A DNA stretch of 64,000 nucleotides. Source: Streptomyces sp. HUAS 15-9 (GTDB taxonomy: Bacteria; Actinomycetota; Actinomycetes; Streptomycetales; Streptomycetaceae). Of the stretch, positions 55,140 through 62,930 are shown piece by piece; the first letter of the stretch is position 1, and every line of letters starts with the position of its first letter. A program made the translations under genes and the position numbers. The stretch is from contig NZ_CP106798.1 of assembly GCF_025642155.1 (NCBI RefSeq), forward strand, positions 8,990,001 to 9,054,000, in the 5' to 3' direction. The notes beneath the pieces are model-generated. The model searched no databases and had not been told where the DNA came from. It was given only the letters and a program-made list of their open reading frames with translations.

Positions 55140-55348
55140 TCTCGTGCTGAGCGTCGAGGTCATCAGCAAGGTCCCCGCGACCCTGCACACACCCCTGATG
55201 TCCGGCTCGAACTCCGTGCCCGGCATCGTCGTCATCGGCGCGAAGCTGATCGCGGCCGAGCTGCACACCTGGCTCGGCCACATCCTCGCTTTCGCGGCCA
55301 TGGCGTTCGGCGCGATGAACGTCGTCTGCGGGTACGTCGTCACCGACC
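55140..55348 (+). pseudogene. NAD(P) transhydrogenase membrane subunit (PntAB), central fragment
   Basis: LSVEVISKVPATLHTPLMSG, SNSVPGIVVIGAKLIAAELH and LGHILAFAAMAFGAMNVVCG with YVVTDR match the four-helix alpha-2 subunit, complete except for its first 20 or so residues. It follows the PntA fragment in the natural gene order. After VVTDR the sequence changes to the reverse-strand pyruvate:ferredoxin oxidoreductase remnant. Confidence 0.75.
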
Positions 55349-55349
55349 G

Positions 55350-56011
55350 GACGCCACACCGTGGCGGCGATCCCGGCCACGGCGCCGGCGGAGAGCGTGT
55401 TGCCGCGGCGGGCCGTGCGCGGGTGGTTCATCAGGTGCGGCCGAGGCCGCGGCCGGGAACCCGGGCTGTGGAAGGTCAGCTCCCCGAGCCGCCCGGCGAT
55501 CGCGTCGTCGAACAGCCGGTGCAGCGACTCCTTCGAGATCGCCGGCCCGCCGAGCCCGGCGACCACGGTGTGCCCGTCGAGCAGCCGCGCGGCCAGGCCG
55601 CCCAGCAGGACGGCGTTCGGCACGGGTCGGCCGAAGTGGCGTATGGCGAGTGCGGTGGCCGGGACCGTGAGAGCATGGCTCGCGAGATCCGCGAGGCCCA
55701 GGTCGCCCACGGGGCGCGGCGAGTTGATCAGCACTGATCCGCCGCCGGGCCGCAACCCTTCGAAGAGTTCACCTGGTGTAGCAGCGTGGGATGCTGGACC
55801 AGCAGCGCATCGGGCCGGGTGACGGGCTCGCGCACCTGGATCGGCCAGTCGTCGATCCGGCAGAATGACACGACCGGTGCCCCCGTCCGTTCCGATCCGA
55901 AGCTCGGGAACGCCTGCGTGTGGCGGTCCTCCATGAACGCGCCACCGACAACAATTCCGTGGCCGTGACCGCGCCCTGGCCGCCACGGCCGTGGATGCGA
56001 ACCTGGAACAC
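55350..56011 (-). pseudogene. 2-oxoacid:ferredoxin oxidoreductase (gamma/alpha) remnant
   Basis: The gamma part begins at a GTG with QVRIHGRGGQGAVTATELL, then in another frame FMEDRHTQAFPSFGSERTGA and VREPVTRPDALLVQHPTLLH, then in a third SVLINSPRPVGDLGLADLAS and IRHFGRPVPNAVLLGGLAA. It then jumps to HTVVAGLGGPAISKESLHRL, the end of an alpha (PorA) subunit. So a gamma-alpha deletion fusion with two further frameshifts. Pyruvate oxidation by ferredoxin would suit a hypoxic island. Confidence 0.7.
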
Positions 56012-56047
56012 GGCACCATCCCTTCCCCCTGGGGTGTCTCCGGTGGG

Positions 56048-56938
56048 TCAGTCGTGCGGGACGATCACGACCGGGCAGCGGACGTGGTGCATCACCGCGT
56101 GCGCGACCGGCCCGGTGCGCGCGCCGAGCCTGGCAGGACGGCTCCTGCGGCCGACGACCAGCAGGCCGGCGTCCTGCGCGGCATGCAACAACTGCTGTGC
56201 CGGGCGCTCGTGCTCCACCAGCGTCCGGACCTCCACCGTCGGGTACTTCTGCCGCCATGGCTGGAGAGCGCGGGCCAACTCCTGTTCGGCGGTCCGCTGC
56301 GCGGCGAGGCTCATCGCGGCGGCCTCCGCGGCCGGAGCGTAGGGAACGTGCCATGCGTGCACGACCAGCAGCGGCGCGGAGCGCATCGACGCGCTCTCGA
56401 AGGCGAATGCGATGAGCTCCCCGCACGGATGGGCGGTGTCCACACCGACGACCACGTCGCGGTACGGAGTGTGCACCGACGGTCGCCCCTCGTCGTTCGG
56501 CAGATGGTCGTCCTCGGCGGTCCGGCCGGCCCGTACGAGCACGACGGGCCGGGTCACCCGAGCCACCGTCGCGAGCGCCACCGAGCCGGCCATGAAGCCG
56601 CCGAGCCCGCTGAACGCCCGGCTGCCCAGGACCAGAAGCTCGGCCTCCGCACCCGCCTCGACGAGTGCGTCCGCCGCGGGGCGGGCGATCTGCTCGGCAC
56701 TGAGATAGACCTGCGGGTGGCGCTCGTTGAGCTGGTCCATGGCCCCGCGCAGGATCCGCCGCGCCCAGTAGTGCGGCGCTTCGAGTTCGGGCAGCTGGGA
56801 CGCGTCGGAAGGCAGGCCCTCCCACGCGTGCACAAGACGCAGCGGCAGTCCGCGCAGCAATGCCTCCCCGGCCGCCCACTCGGCGGCAGCGAGGCTCTCA
56901 CGTGAACCGTCCAGACCTACGACAACGGGGCGAAGCAC
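56048..56938 (-). CDS. Tandem-domain universal stress protein
   Basis: A 296-residue protein with two UspA domains. Domain 1 (about 1-145) starts RPVVVGLDGSRESLAAAEWA and carries the ATP-loop GSRAFSGLGGFMAGSVALAT. Domain 2 (about 155-296) starts YRDVVVGVDTAHPCGELIAF and ends VGRRSRPARLGARTGPVAHA with VIVPHD. Tandem USPs bind ATP and are the hallmark of dormancy regulons. GTG at 56938 has GGGGAGG 8 nt upstream; a start further upstream would lack it. A perfect island box lies 110 bp before the start. This is the only intact USP in the window. Confidence 0.9.
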   Translation of the reverse strand: MLRPVVVGLDGSRESLAAAEWAAGEALLRGLPLRLVHAWEGLPSDASQLPELEAPHYWARRILRGAMDQLNERHPQVYLSAEQIARPAADALVEAGAEAELLVLGSRAFSGLGGFMAGSVALATVARVTRPVVLVRAGRTAEDDHLPNDEGRPSVHTPYRDVVVGVDTAHPCGELIAFAFESASMRSAPLLVVHAWHVPYAPAAEAAAMSLAAQRTAEQELARALQPWRQKYPTVEVRTLVEHERPAQQLLHAAQDAGLLVVGRRSRPARLGARTGPVAHAVMHHVRCPVVIVPHD

Positions 56939-57047
56939 GGCCACCACCTCCCCGGATCGATGTCCGCCCATCTCTCGGCGGACCTCTGCACCACCAGCGT
57001 CTCGGCGAAGACACCCGCCCGGGCAGGGGCTGCGTGGCCTGGGAAAC

Positions 57048-57061
57048 GGGCCGGACGGCCC
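57048..57061. promoter_or_regulatory. DevR/OsdR-like box upstream of the USP gene
   Basis: GGGCCGGACGGCCC, perfect 6-bp arms with a 2-bp centre, 110 bp before the USP start on the minus strand and 162 bp before the truncated CBS-BON gene on the plus strand. Confidence 0.65.
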
Positions 57062-57222
57062 CCTGTCGCTGCTCGCGCCGGGTCGGACCAGCAGCTCAAT
57101 GAGAGTCCACCGGAACCCTGTACCGGGCTGCTCGGCCTATGCCGACGGCGGGCGCGTGCCCGACGCTGAAGGTGTCGCGCCAGACGAGCACGCCGTGCGA
57201 CACGAGCACATGGGAGGACGCC

Positions 57223-57519
57223 ATGCACGGCACTCCGCACATCGTGAGCGATGTGACGACCCGCACCGTCGTCGCCCCCACCTGTTCCCCGCCCGGCCGA
57301 ACCGATCGGGGTCGAGGTGCGCGAAGGCGTCGTGAAGCTCACCGGAAGGGTCACCGCCCCCCCTCGTGCCCGTCGCCGCACGGCTGGTGCGTGCCGTCGA
57401 GGGCGTCGTGGACGTGGACTGCGCGCTCATGGGGTCGCGTCGGCGTCCGGACCCCGACCCGGACCTGCCGGAGGGCGAGACGACTGCGCCGCCATCGGCA
57501 GTCGGCGGCGCGGCATGAG
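57223..57519 (+). pseudogene. CBS-BON protein with internal deletion
   Basis: ATG at 57223 follows GGGAGGACGCC and encodes HGTPHIVSDVTTRTVVAPT, the first 20 residues of a CBS-BON protein. After about 57280 the frame changes and the sequence is the BON part: IGVEVREGVVKLTGRVTAPP, LVPVAARLVRAVEGVVDVDC and ALMGSRRRPDPDPDLPEGE. Both CBS motifs are otherwise deleted. Compare the intact gene at 36954. Confidence 0.7.
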
Positions 57520-57564
57520 ACGGAGCCCCAACCAGCAGGCACCGACGGGGCGTTGGGGTGCCAG

Positions 57565-57599
57565 GGGCCGACCGGGCCCGGTACGGGTCCGGTCGGCCC
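57565..57599. promoter_or_regulatory. Two DevR/OsdR-like boxes upstream of the second Hsp20 gene
   Basis: GGGCCGACCGGGCCC (57565-57579) and GGGTCCGGTCGGCCC (57585-57599) are two imperfect copies of the island palindrome, starting 20 bp apart (about two helical turns). They end 62 bp before the Hsp20 start. Confidence 0.5.
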
Positions 57600-57661
57600 A
57601 CGCGCGTCCCGCGTCGGCGGGGGACGCTGGAAGTGGCCAAGAAGAAGAGGAGGAGGGAGAC

Positions 57662-58084
57662 ATGACTGGCATGATCGAGCGGCTGCCGGGCTGGCCGACC
57701 CTGCCCGACCTGTTCGGCTGGGTCGAGTCCGGCTTCCCCGGGGCGCATACGGTCCCCGGACTGCACGGCATCCGCATCGAAGAGCACCTGGCGGACGAGA
57801 ACTACGTGCTGCGGGCGGAGCTCCCGGGCATCGACCCCGCCAAGGATGTCGAAATCACCGTCACGGAAAGCGTTCTGACCCTACGGGCGGAGCGCAGTGG
57901 GGAGACGACGCAGAAGCACCGCACGGAGTTCCACTACGGGACCTTCGCCCGCTCCGTCCGGCTGCCGGCCGGGGCCAAGGGCGACGAGGCCACTGCCGAG
58001 TACAGGGACGGTGTCCTGACCGTCACGATCCCGGTGCCCGAGACGAAGACGGGCACGAAGACCATCCCGGTGCGGTACGGCTGA
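57662..58084 (+). CDS. Hsp20 small heat-shock protein (second copy)
   Basis: A 140-residue chaperone with the alpha-crystallin domain at about 35-135: IRIEEHLADENYVLRAELPG, DVEITVTESVLTLRAERSGE, FHYGTFARSVRLPAGAKGDE and AEYRDGVLTVTIPVPE, ending in a KTIPVRYG tail, an IxV-type anchor (IPV). It is only distantly similar to the Hsp20 at 28494, so not a recent duplicate. It resembles the acr/HspX group of dormancy regulons. ATG at 57662 follows GAGGAGG. A strong terminator lies 27 bp after the stop. Confidence 0.92.
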   Translation: MTGMIERLPGWPTLPDLFGWVESGFPGAHTVPGLHGIRIEEHLADENYVLRAELPGIDPAKDVEITVTESVLTLRAERSGETTQKHRTEFHYGTFARSVRLPAGAKGDEATAEYRDGVLTVTIPVPETKTGTKTIPVRYG

Positions 58085-58110
58085 GTGCGGGTGGGCGCTC
58101 AGCCGCACCC

Positions 58111-58144
58111 CGTGTGCGCGGCCGGTACGCCGGCCGCGCACACG
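58111..58144 (+). terminator. Strong terminator after the second Hsp20 gene
   Basis: CGTGTGCGCGGCCGG (58111-58125) and CCGGCCGCGCACACG (58130-58144) form a perfect 15-bp stem with a 4-nt TACG loop. Confidence 0.9.
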
Positions 58145-58262
58145 TATGCCCGGGCCGGCCGGTTGCTGGGCCGGGGGGCTCTTTCCGAGTCCCTTCGGCC
58201 CAGCGACCGGAACGCTCGGTTCCGTCGAGGGTGGAGACGCACGCAGTGGAGGGAGAGGAGCC

Positions 58263-58421
58263 ATGACTCTCTCCACCCGTATCGCGATCATCGCGGTCGG
58301 CGATCCGGACCGGCACGACGACGGTGCGGCCCGAAAGTGCTCTCCCGGTTGCGGGCCTGTGGCTGCTGCTGCCGCTGCCGTGCGCGAACGCCACGACGGG
58401 CGGTGCCGCGTCGGGCAGTAG
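58263..58421 (+). pseudogene. Hydrogenase maturation protease, N-terminal fragment
   Basis: ATG at 58263 with GGAGAGGAG upstream is a real start. The product TRIAIIAVGDPDRHDDGA contains the nickel-sensing motif of HycI-type proteases (here GDPDRHDDG, in the operon copy GNDFRHDDG). After about 28 codons the sequence is lost into the end of the reverse-strand gene remnant. It suggests a second protease or hydrogenase-associated gene once existed here. Confidence 0.6.
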
Positions 58422-59154
58422 AACCGTGCGGCCAGCCGAACGCGCCCCGGGGGGGCACCTCGATCTCCCGGTTCGCGGGCGGGGGATCGGCGGCGGACGG
58501 TGACGCAGAGGGCCGTGCGGGGCGAGCGGCCCGAGCCAGCAGGTCGGTGACCTCTGCGGCGCCGACCTGCGCGAAGTCGTGGTACCAGGAGCCGACCGAG
58601 CCGAAGAAGCGTGGTGCTGCAGACAAACCAGCCGGTCGGCCGCCCGGTGCAGACGGATCAGCGTCCGCTCCGGTCCGACCGGCACGGCAAGCCCGGTCCG
58701 GACCACGCCCTGACCACGCACGACCCGGCACGCGGCCTCGGCGGTGGCGCCGGTGGCCAGCCCGTCGTCCACCACCACGACCGGTCCGCCTGGCCACGGG
58801 GACGGGTGAACGGTTGCGCCAGTAGCGGGCCACCAGGCGTTCCAAGGCGGCCCGCTGCGTCCGCTCCACCGTCCGCTGTCGGGCCGGGCCCAGCCGGGTC
58901 AGCTCGATCACGTCGTCTTTGAGCAGGCGCACCCCGTTCCCCCCGACGGCATCGAAAGCCGGCTCGGGCTGCCAGGGCACGCCCAGCTTGCGCACCACCA
59001 GGACGTGCAGCGGGGCGTGGAGCTCCCGCGCCACCTCGAAGGCCACGGGCACCCCGTCCCGCGGCTGTCCGAGCGCCACGACGTCCTGGCGGCGCAGGTA
59101 CTCCAGACGCCGGGCCGGCCGGCGCGCGGCATCCGTACGGTCCTCGAAACGCAC
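58390..59154 (-). pseudogene. Phosphoribosyltransferase/dienelactone hydrolase fusion, truncated and frameshifted
   Basis: GTG at 59154 (GAGGA site upstream) begins RFEDRTDAARRPARRLEYL, with VAFEVARELHAPLHVLVVRK and VGGNGVRLLKDDVIELTRLG. After a frame change comes the PRPP loop MVVDDGLATGATAEAACRVV with RTLIRLHRAADRLVCLQH, then another change to RFFGSVGSWYHDFAQVGAAE. The start of the hydrolase part is visible (VVAFAHGSGSSSHRP) and then stops. Such PRTase-hydrolase fusions are common in actinobacterial stress islands; this copy has at least two shifts and lacks most of the hydrolase. Confidence 0.7.
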
Positions 59155-59416
59155 GGGCAGTTTCCTCATGCGGACACCGCCCCGATACGGCGGTGAGACC
59201 GCCCAGCTCCCGTCCCATCGTCCTCCGGATCCGGGAGACAGGGACGCCGCACCCGGACGGGAACCCTGGCACGGCCGGACGGTGGACTCCGGAGAACGGG
59301 CGCTCGTCCGTTCAGCTTGTCCGTCTTCCGGCGTGACTCATCACAGTTCCGCCACGTGGTGACTCCGCCCAGGCCGACGCCGACCACGGCCCCTCCGCCC
59401 GGAGGAGAACAACCGC
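59155..59416. other. Intergenic spacer
   Basis: No gene is seen between the phosphoribosyltransferase remnant and the IS110 fragment. The last 20 bp include the GGAGGAG ribosome site of the transposase. Confidence 0.4.
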
Positions 59417-59600
59417 GTGACCATGCTCGCAGAACACATCGACGGCGTCTTAGGAGTCGACACCCACCGCGACGCACCCGCCACAGCCGCCGTCAGCCCC
59501 ATAGGCGCCGTCCTGGAGACCACCGACGCACCCGCTCTGGTGGGGCCGGCCCGAAGGCGTGCGCAGATCCCGGGGGGATCCGGCTGCCGCGGAGTCCTGG
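59417..59600 (+). mobile_element. IS110-family transposase, N-terminal fragment
   Basis: GTG at 59417 (GGAGGAG upstream) then TMLAEHIDGVLGVDTHRDAP followed by ATAAVSPIGAVLETTDAPA, the start of an IS110-type transposase with the first catalytic Asp in GVDTHRD. RRAQIPGG matches a piece further on, with the part between partly lost. Nothing of the C-terminal domain remains. Confidence 0.75.
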
Positions 59601-59977
59601 GGCGACGGGTTTCCCGTATCCGCCTCGTGATCGCCGCCTCCTGCCGGTTGATCCGCGGAATGCCGGTGATGTCCGGCACCCCGGATACCCATGAATCCCG
59701 GCCCGAGGCAGAACGCGCCGTCATGAGGACATCGACCCCGGACCACGAGCCGGGTCGCGCACGGTTCCGGGTCCGATCGGCCCACGCCGTGCGGGCGGGC
59801 GCGGAGCGGGCCGGACCGTGAGAAGCGGAGCATCATCCGAAGAGCTGGGGCCAGTCACCACGTTGAACGCCGGGTAGAGGGGCAACCGCGCTCATGGACC
59901 GACCACACCCGACTCGGGATGGGCCGGCCGGTGCTTCCGGTGGCCGACAGGATTCGGCGGGCCCGTCCGACGCGGTG
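59601..59977. other. Gene-free region
   Basis: No recognisable gene, repeat or promoter. It follows the IS110 fragment and ends at the stop of the secreted protein gene. Confidence 0.4.
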
Positions 59978-60475
59978 TCAACCGTCGGCGCGGATACCGG
60001 AGATCAGCTGCGACTCGAGGTCGGACTGGATCATCAGGTGGGTGCGCCGGACCCGGTCACCGGAGTCCTGCCAGGTGAGCGTGACCCTGGTCCAGCAGTG
60101 CCCCGTCCCGCTGTCGTTGTAGACGACCTCCCAGGCGATCGGCGCGCCCTTGGCGCGCAGTACGCCGTCCTTGTGGTGGGCGCTCTCCCACCGCGCCAGG
60201 TTCGCGCGCAGGCCGACGGTCAGGTAATGGGCGCGCAGAGCGTTGGCCAGCCCGTTGCGACCGGAGTCGTACAGGACGTCGACGTAGGCGCCGTAGAAAT
60301 CGGCGACCCGGTCGACGGCGGAGCGCGGACTGCCCTTGCGGGCCGGTGCGGTCGTCGCGGCGACGCTGGCCCCGGCGTCCGTACGGCCGCCGGTCGCGGC
60401 CGCAGGCGCCGACGCCGCGAGCGCCAGCACCACGCCGCCCAGCGCGACACGGCGGACGGCACGAGGTGTCATCAT
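59978..60475 (-). CDS. Secreted protein of unknown function
   Basis: A 165-residue protein with a signal peptide: MMTPRAVRRVALGGVVLALA followed by ASAPAAATGG with likely cleavage near APAAA-TG. The mature part (AVDRVADFYGAYVDVLYDSG, LANALRAHYLTVGLRANLAR, GTGHCWTRVTLTWQDSGDRV, THLMIQSDLESQLISGIRA) has alpha-then-beta character that could be a cone-shaped NTF2-like fold, but I do not recognise a family for certain. ATG at 60475 follows GAGGAG. A perfect island box lies 76 bp upstream, so it may be an exported part of the hypoxia response. Confidence 0.72.
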   Translation of the reverse strand: MMTPRAVRRVALGGVVLALAASAPAAATGGRTDAGASVAATTAPARKGSPRSAVDRVADFYGAYVDVLYDSGRNGLANALRAHYLTVGLRANLARWESAHHKDGVLRAKGAPIAWEVVYNDSGTGHCWTRVTLTWQDSGDRVRRTHLMIQSDLESQLISGIRADG

Positions 60476-60550
60476 GGTCGTTCTCCTCTCCTGCAGCAGC
60501 GCAGACTTGTCCTCAACTCCAGTACACCGCAGGCAAGTTGCCGTCATCAC

Positions 60551-60564
60551 GGGCCGACCGGCCC
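60551..60564. promoter_or_regulatory. DevR/OsdR-like box upstream of the secreted-protein gene
   Basis: GGGCCGACCGGCCC with perfect 6-bp arms, 76 bp before the start at 60475. A second partial copy (GGGGCCGGTCGGTC) follows at about 60570-60583. Confidence 0.65.
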
Positions 60565-60582
60565 GAGGCGGGGGCCGGTCGG

Positions 60583-61758
60583 TCACTCTCCGGGACTGGT
60601 GGTCAGGCGGTGCCGCAGGGCCAGCGACGCGCAGGTGAGGAGCACCACGGCGAAGCCTGCGAGGACGGCCAGGTCCCGCATGATCGAGGGCAGGTCCCCG
60701 TCCCGGGACAGCAGTGTCGTCCACGCGTCGACGGCCCAGGCGTGCGGCACTGCGTGACCTGCCGCACGCAGCCAGCCGGGAACGAGGGCCAGTGGCCACA
60801 TGCAGCCGCCCAGCATGCCCATCCCGATGCCGAGGGCCGGGCCGATCGCGTGCACCTGCTCCGGCGTGCGGAACACGGCCCCGGCCAGCACCCCGGCGCC
60901 GGTACCGACCAGCGCCCACACGGCGACCAGGACCCCGGCGGCGAGCGGATCGCCCCAGGAGACGTCGAAGGCCAACGCCCCGATGCCGATGATCAGCAGG
61001 GACTGCAGGACGGCCAGCGCCAGATAGGCGACCGTCTCCCCGAACACCAGGGTGCGGGCGGCGACCGGTGCCGCGAGCGCCCGCGTGTACACACCGGTCC
61101 GGCGGGTCTGCACGATTGCCGCACCGCCCGCCAGGGCGTTGATGAACACGAACAGCACCAGCATGGTCGGCGTGCTGTAGCCGTAGCCCAGCGGCAGGTA
61201 GTCGCTCCGGCCGTTGACGGTCTCGGCGCGTACGGCGACGGGGGACGAGGCTTGCTCCGCGTTGTGGGCGAGCGCGAGGGCGCCGTCGAAGGAGCCGCCG
61301 GTTTCGTCTCGGGCGAAGTGGGCGGCCTGCAGGCGTGCCGCGTGCTCGGCCACCACGGCCGACACCGAGGTCACGGCCGAGTGCCCGGCACTGCCCGACG
61401 GCTCCACCAGGATCCGCACGGTGACGGAGTGTCCGGCCCGTACGTCCGCGTCGAGCCCGGAAGGAACGAGGACGACCGCGTCCAGCTCGGCCCGGCGCAG
61501 CGCGGTGCGCGCGTCGGTCGCAGCGTCGTAGATGCGGGTCCGTAGCCCTGGCGCGTCCTGGATGTCCGCAGTCAACTCCCGTGCGATCGGGCCCGCTTGA
61601 GAGGCCGGGACGAGCCCGATCCGGAACTCGTCGAAGCCGCTGACGGTGACGCCGATGACGACGATGATGGCGACCGGGAGCAGCACCATGAAGAACAGCG
61701 CGGTGCGGTCGCGCAGCACACGCGCGAGGGTGGCCCGCGTCACGGCCAGCGCGGTCAT
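60583..61758 (-). CDS. ABC-2 type transporter permease (YhgE/DrrB-like), second copy
   Basis: A 391-residue membrane protein. TM1 is in TALFFMVLLPVAIIVVIGVT, followed by a large extracytoplasmic domain (about 45-190). Five further helices include MLVLFVFINALAGGAAIV, LALAVLQSLLIIGIGALAF and AGVLVAVWALVGTGAGVLAG. VQTRRTGVYTRALAAPV is the conserved cytoplasmic loop of ABC-2 permeases. ATG at 61758 overlaps the stop of the first permease (ATGA). It forms a heterodimer with that protein and the ATPase. Substrate unknown; drug, lipid or peptide export is usual. Confidence 0.88.
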   Translation of the reverse strand: MTALAVTRATLARVLRDRTALFFMVLLPVAIIVVIGVTVSGFDEFRIGLVPASQAGPIARELTADIQDAPGLRTRIYDAATDARTALRRAELDAVVLVPSGLDADVRAGHSVTVRILVEPSGSAGHSAVTSVSAVVAEHAARLQAAHFARDETGGSFDGALALAHNAEQASSPVAVRAETVNGRSDYLPLGYGYSTPTMLVLFVFINALAGGAAIVQTRRTGVYTRALAAPVAARTLVFGETVAYLALAVLQSLLIIGIGALAFDVSWGDPLAAGVLVAVWALVGTGAGVLAGAVFRTPEQVHAIGPALGIGMGMLGGCMWPLALVPGWLRAAGHAVPHAWAVDAWTTLLSRDGDLPSIMRDLAVLAGFAVVLLTCASLALRHRLTTSPGE

Positions 61759-62924
61759 GGCGTCCTCCTCAGCCGAAGGAGCAGAGCCGTCACCGCGATC
61801 ACGGCCGCCGAGAACGCGGCGATGCCGAGCAGCGGCGGGCCGACGGCGTCCCAGCCGCGTACGCCGGTGCCCAGGTCGGTGAACCCGCGCAGGGCCCAGC
61901 CGTTGGGCGTGAACAGGGCGAGGCGGCGGATCAGCGGCGTCGTACCGGAGGCGAAGACGAAGTTGCCGCCGAGCAGGACGAGCGCGAAGACCAGGATCGA
62001 GGAGAGCCCCTGGGCCTGCTGTTCGGTTCGCACGAGCGCGATGACCAGCGCGGTCAGGCTCACCACGCACACCGCCATGGCCACACTGAGCGCCGCGACC
62101 CCGAGCGGGTCGGCCCAGGTGGCGTCGAAGGCGAGCCACGACACCAGCGTCACGGTGGCGAGACCGGCCAGGCTGTAGACGAACGTCGAGACCGACTTGC
62201 CGATCAGTAGCGCACCCCGCCCCACGGGTGCCGCGGCGATCCGGTCGAGGGTGCCCTGTTGCTGTTCGATGAAGTAGCCGCGCGCTCCGAAACCGACCGT
62301 GAACAGCACGAAGAACATGCCCATGCTGGGCCCGAAGTAGCTGATCACCTTCAGCGGGTCGTCGGGCAGCCCTTGTGCCCGCACCTGTTCCGGCAGCCGC
62401 AACAGGGCCGCCTTGGCGGCCAGTCGAGGGATGCCGCTCTGCGGGGCGCCCGCGGACACGGCCGTGACGACCGACAGCCGGTCGGCGTTGACCTGGGCGA
62501 CGTACGACTCGCTGACGGCCCGGGCGAGCTGCGCCTGCAGGCCGTAGTCGACGCTGTCCAGGACCCGCACCGGCGCGGCGCTGCCGCCGTGCAGCGACTC
62601 GGTGAACCCCTTCGGCAGGACGATCGCGGCATGCACGTCGCCCGCGTCCACCGCCCGCCGGGCAGCGGCCTCGGCGTCGTACGACCGCACCTGGACCGTG
62701 CCTCGAAGCTCCCGGCTCTTCAGCACCTGGGTGAGCCCGGCGGCGGCCGGACCCCGGTCCAGGTCCACGATGCCGAGGCTCGCGCGGAACTCGTCGTTGT
62801 TGTTGAACGCCAGGGCCATCAGAGCGGAGATCAGCACCGGCGCCAGGAACACGATCACCCAGGCGGACCGGTCGCGCAGCCGCTGCCGCAAGTCCTTGGC
62901 GGCGATGGCGAGGACGACACGCAC
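61755..62924 (-). CDS. ABC-2 type transporter permease, first copy
   Basis: A 389-residue membrane protein with the same plan: TM1 WVIVFLAPVLISALMALAF, external domain about 45-200, then helices such as MGMFFVLFTVGFGARGYFI, FVYSLAGLATVTLVSWLAF and ILVFALVLLGGNFVFASG. The ABC-2 signature loop is EQQQGTLDRIAAAPVGRGAL. GTG at 62924 starts 6 bp after the ATPase stop, with GGGAG inside the end of that gene. The paired external domains suggest a shared substrate chamber. Confidence 0.88.
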   Translation of the reverse strand: MRVVLAIAAKDLRQRLRDRSAWVIVFLAPVLISALMALAFNNNDEFRASLGIVDLDRGPAAAGLTQVLKSRELRGTVQVRSYDAEAAARRAVDAGDVHAAIVLPKGFTESLHGGSAAPVRVLDSVDYGLQAQLARAVSESYVAQVNADRLSVVTAVSAGAPQSGIPRLAAKAALLRLPEQVRAQGLPDDPLKVISYFGPSMGMFFVLFTVGFGARGYFIEQQQGTLDRIAAAPVGRGALLIGKSVSTFVYSLAGLATVTLVSWLAFDATWADPLGVAALSVAMAVCVVSLTALVIALVRTEQQAQGLSSILVFALVLLGGNFVFASGTTPLIRRLALFTPNGWALRGFTDLGTGVRGWDAVGPPLLGIAAFSAAVIAVTALLLRLRRTP

Positions 62925-62930
62925 GACGGC

